Shown piece after piece: positions 58,679-62,000 of a DNA stretch of 62,000 nucleotides (position 1 is its first letter; every line of letters starts with the position of its first letter). The notes below the pieces were generated by a model. It was not told the DNA's origin. It saw only the letters and a program-made list of their open reading frames with translations, and did no database searches. Origin of the DNA: Glandiceps talaboti (taxonomy: Eukaryota > Hemichordata > Enteropneusta > Spengelidae); assembly GCF_964340395.1 (NCBI RefSeq), contig NC_135552.1, forward strand, positions 13,654,694 through 13,716,693. The letters run 5' to 3'. The position numbers and the translations under genes are program-made.

Positions 58679-61600
58679 CAGGTGGGTGGATGGGTAGGAT
58701 GGGGCAGTGTCTTTATACACTATCATGGGCCTGTGTGTGTGTGCATGTGTGCCTTATCTGACTATGTTTGTTTTATTTCTCATTGAAGTTTGTTTGCCCT
58801 CAAAAGGAATGCTTCAAGGTTTTTTGCCATTGAGGGGGCAGTACCATCAGGGATGTCAACTTTCTGCTTTAGTCAGTTGCACCATCACCAGTAAACAAAC
58901 ACAATCAGTGTTGCAATGCATACAATCATGTTTGCCCAAGTGAAAGAAATAATGTAACTTACTGCCATGTCTGAAAAGATGGTTTGGTAAAAACGTGACA
59001 ATATCATGGAAAATGTACTAAATTATTCAACCATATGTACTGATCAACTGTTCAAGTAGTCAATAACAAGTGTAACTGACTACCAGGACTTGACCAACCT
59101 AAGTAAGCATGATCCTTGCCAACAATGGCAAAATATCTTGGTATTACTTAATTTATTTTACAGTTTGCTTGTCAAAAAGGTTTGTGGTAAGATAGTAAAT
59201 GCCTTTATCATTTATGACACAATTACTGTAGTTTATGGTTGATAGGAACAAAGCTACCATCTCCTGGAGAAATGACTGTAAAAGTTAGTGTGTGAGATTG
59301 TGATGAGGAATGTTTGTCGGGATGAAAGCAAAGTGTAAAAGTGTCTCATTGGTACTGATAGAACTAGAAAACAGTATACCCTATCGATGGCGTTGTGACC
59401 GGTACGAGGAATGAAGTTGAACAATTAAACAATTAATGTTGGGAACTTTGATAACAAATCGAATTACACATTGGAATGAGATCAAAGGATGAATATATCT
59501 TATTGATGGAACTTGAAGGTAGTATATATGCTCTCATATCACATTCTGACTGTGATATGGAAAATAAAGTTATAAACAATTGAACATTAGAACTTTGATG
59601 ACAAGTTTGAAACTCAAGTTGTTATTGACAAACACAATGCCATCCCAAGTTCTGATGTCAGCGTAGATTTGACTTGTTTGTCTGATATCTGACAAAATAC
59701 GGAAAAAAACACCACAGATGTATACAAATTAAACTGACTAAAGAGATGACTTTGTTTTCAGAGTTTACCTTTGCAAAATTGTAGCAAATTTAGGTTCAGA
59801 AATAAAGTTTTGTTCAAGTACCCCAAGTTACTGGGTAGATATTTGTAGTGTTGGACCTCAAGGGACCCATGAATGAATTGGATGGACTTTTAATTTTAAA
59901 TATGTCATAGTGCATTAGATAATTATTTATTTCCATCAAAATTACCCTTTTCCTATAAATAGTTGTAATAATGTCATATTATGTATTCTATGATATTGAT
60001 GTAACATCTTAGTATGTATGATCATCTTGAAAGAAAAATTATGTTGTAAAAGTGATATTTGATACTCGTGGAACAAAAATGAAAAGTTTTTATTTTTTGA
60101 CAATTTCAAACAGACAAGTTTTACCAATGACTCTGTACCAGCAGCGCCGGTAAAAGTGGAAGTTAGTAAAGCTGAGAAGACTAGAAGTAAGTTTTCATTT
60201 GCTATAATTTTTGTTGTGTACACACTTTCAGATCGAGTGCCGATATTTCTTTCCCCACTGTGGCTAATGATGTAAAAAATATTGTTCCCAAGTTCGAGTT
60301 TGATTTGCCAATGCTAATGTTTGTGAATGGGCAGTGTGAACACAGACTTTGACACACAAACATTTTATAATGGAATGACAATTGTCACATTTTGGCTCCT
60401 CATTCTTTTGGCAGACTATACTTTTGACCAAAAGTGTATGGCCACATCATCTTTATAAGTTGTATTGATTCACACTGAATTGATCTGCCTGTATTACGTG
60501 TAGTATATTGAGAATTTATTAGTCCAAGGTTTTCCATTTTGACACTGGTTTATTTAGGTACAAACATTATTTCAGATTAATTAGCTAAATTAGGTTCAGA
60601 GCCAGAATGCACATGTTCACAGTAAAATCAAAAGTCCAAGGTGAGACCTCATGATCTGTGTATAATAAAGTTGTAAATGTCTTGTGCAAAAATTAACAAC
60701 AATAGTTGCTCCCCCCCCCCACAATAGAATGGATAGAGCCCAAAGGGGGGGGGGGGGGGGCTATAGGTATGTGCTCTATCTATGTGTATAACTTCATGTT
60801 CAGCCGTACATGTACCTCTGTTAATATGCATAATCCTATTTCAGCCAAACTTTACACCATACCAAGCATATATGACGCTATCTTATAGTATCTATTTTGA
60901 CTGAATGGCAGCCATAAAACCCTTGTTTTTGCTCTGATTTTAGTCAAAAATCAGCTGACGAAAGATTTCCCCAAACATCCTGAATTCCTGATTGAGATGG
61001 CTCTGGAAACAACAGAATATAACGAAGAACAAACCAGGAAAGTTCTATCAGCAGCTAAAAGTCCTCAACCCAAAAGATCTGCAACTTCTCTAGGAACATC
61101 AGGTAATGACACAATTATGTCACCTCTTCATATATTAACCCCAGTGGGCACTGCCCAGAAGGGCTCAAGTCTGAGGATTCTGTTGCCAAAGGTCTTGCAC
61201 TGACTAATTTTGTATTGTTCTGGCTTCGTGTTTTGCACAGTATATGGATAAAGGGCATATCTTTCATGGTTTTTTGCTATATCAAACTATTAAAATCAAC
61301 TGTGGCAAAACATAGCAAAGTTCTACAGTGTTTAGTTTTCACATTGCTACATCTCACTGCTTCCTAGAGGTCAAAGGTCAGTGTATTTTGCATATATTTT
61401 GCATAATGGTCAGTTGGAATCATTTTCAAATTCATAGAAATTCTGTACGCAGTGAACATCGTCAACAGAATGACATGGAATTGAGACAAATGTAGATAAG
61501 TTTGGACTGGGTAGGTAGGACACTGAAAGCAATAAATATTTAGATTATTCCAATCAGCTGCAAGACATCTCAAAATATTTTTTTCACTCATCTTTAGTAC

Positions 61601-61761
61601 AAATAACGTTTGTATGTTTGTCTCATAGAACCGAGTCGTGGAACTTCACCTAGTGGTGTCACTGTCACTGTTCCATCCAGTTCCTCTACAAAGGCAGTTG
61701 TATTTGACCAATCTGAATCCACTAAAGCAGTGGTGTTTGGCGATGACTCAACTAGTTCAAG
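52451..61761 (+). CDS. WW / zinc-ribbon-like / CUE-like protein (3' end outside window)
   Basis: Seven exons are seen: 52451-52539, 52785-52917, 54565-54633, 57283-57489, 60114-60186, 60944-61102 and 61629-61761. They have consistent phases and give 287 residues with no stop, and the gene continues past the window. Residues 14-46 are a WW domain ([10 protein letters not shown]...[17 protein letters not shown]; Trp19 and Trp42, 23 apart), which binds proline-rich ligands. A Pro/Arg/Ser linker follows. Next is Cys90-x2-Cys93 and Cys105-x2-Cys108 (CKTC, CIDC), split across an intron and suggestive of a zinc ribbon, then a charged helical segment (about 109-155) rich in Gln, Arg and Glu. Residues about 195-228 ([15 protein letters not shown]...) resemble a CUE/UBA-type ubiquitin-binding domain. 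I do not recognise a named orthologue. The ATG chosen is in a strong context (CAAGATGG); an in-frame upstream ATG at 52322 is less likely. Confidence 0.85.
53321..53462. repeat. (TA)n microsatellite
   Basis: A TA dinucleotide run interrupted by two CTATAT units, in intron 2 of the WW-domain gene. Confidence 0.97.
53936..53977. repeat. (GT)n microsatellite
   Basis: A GT dinucleotide run in intron 2 of the WW-domain gene. Confidence 0.95.
54039..54323. mobile_element. Hairpin MITE, copy 2 (intron 2 of the WW-domain gene)
   Basis: It begins TAAAGTGGACCGTCATATGGATGAGGATTGG and ends with the near reverse complement, ...CCTCATCCATATGTGCCACTTTA. Arms are about 120 bp around a T-rich centre. It belongs to the same family as 45612-45979 and 55978-56286. 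The edge dinucleotides fit a TA target. Confidence 0.8.
55978..56286. mobile_element. Hairpin MITE, copy 3 (intron 3 of the WW-domain gene)
   Basis: It begins TAAAGTTTCCATATGGATTATAATTGGG and ends ...AATATGAACACTTTA. The inner arms match very well (ACCAAGTCCTTG... against CAAGGACTTGGT). It is more diverged at the ends than copies 1 and 2. Non-coding. Confidence 0.8.
57740..58090. repeat. About 32-bp minisatellite in intron 4 of the WW-domain gene
   Basis: About eleven imperfect units contain TTTGATGACATCACTATTTTG followed by a TGTATCCACAA-like segment. Every unit carries TGATGACATCA, close to a CRE/AP-1-type half-site palindrome, but this may be coincidence. Confidence 0.85.
58612..58674. 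repeat. (GT)n microsatellite
   Basis: A pure GT dinucleotide run in intron 4 of the WW-domain gene. Confidence 0.97.
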
Positions 61762-62000
61762 GTATAGCAGATTTTTAGATACTAAGCCCTATGTTTGTTT
61801 GTTTTTTCAGTCAAGGATAATATGAGTGACCTAAGGAGCCTTACCACTATGAGTCTATTAGTGACAAACCCCCTTAGGTCATGAATATTTTTTCAGCTGA
61901 ATGACCAATTCTCTTTATACCAGTAAAAAGTTGTGTTAAAGGCCTATGTTTCAATCCCCGGTCAACGCATTAATGTTATCTTATTAAGGATCACATGGAA

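Overview
This is metazoan genomic DNA, most likely from a marine invertebrate; I cannot name the phylum. The evidence is short exons with GT/AG junctions and consistent phases, long introns full of micro- and minisatellites, LINE, Penelope-like, LTR, MITE and foldback transposon remnants, and animal-type genes (sepiapterin reductase and a WW-domain protein). All exon borders were read by eye. Where paralogues exist, the borders are supported by matching phase and exon length.

The main content is a cluster of three paralogous PhoD-like metallophosphatase genes. Gene A (+, exons at 643-7011) lacks its first exons, which lie before the window. Gene B (-, 31244-14369) and gene C (+, 38148-47583) are complete, with 13 exons each. 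B and C carry an N-terminal PLAT/LH2-like beta-sandwich ahead of the phosphatase fold. Exon phases are identical in all three genes, and many exon lengths are too, so they arose by local duplication and inversion. Only A keeps the GGDQ and SGDVH metal-site motifs. B has SGDVY, and C has GGNQ and SGNVN, so B and especially C look like impaired enzymes or pseudoenzymes.

Between and beside these genes lie a single-exon sepiapterin reductase gene (34741-33959, -) and the 5' part of a WW / zinc-ribbon-like / CUE-like protein gene (52451 to beyond 61761, +). Gene E continues past the right edge.

The most striking non-genic structure is a 6.7-kb foldback transposon (19678-26378) in intron 6 of gene B. 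It has two long inverted arms built from 155-bp units, each of five 31-bp sub-repeats with a GGAATGACA core. Its ends carry shorter-period repeats, the termini are GGGTGACCC, the loop is about 25 nt, and a perfect 9-bp target duplication (CAGTAATTG) flanks it. Transcription of gene B would produce a kilobase-scale RNA hairpin.

A second find is a very young non-autonomous LTR retrotransposon (7015-10688, minus orientation). Its two 582-bp LTRs look identical, and it has a polypurine tract, a triplicated primer-binding-like segment and a 4-bp target duplication. It inserted directly after the stop codon of gene A. A diverged solo LTR of the family lies at 36757-37286, against a LINE fragment. 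Other repeats include three hairpin MITEs of one family, a second MITE-like inverted repeat, three LINE fragments, a Penelope-like remnant, a possible tRNA-derived SINE, 23-, 32- and 48-bp minisatellites and many microsatellites.
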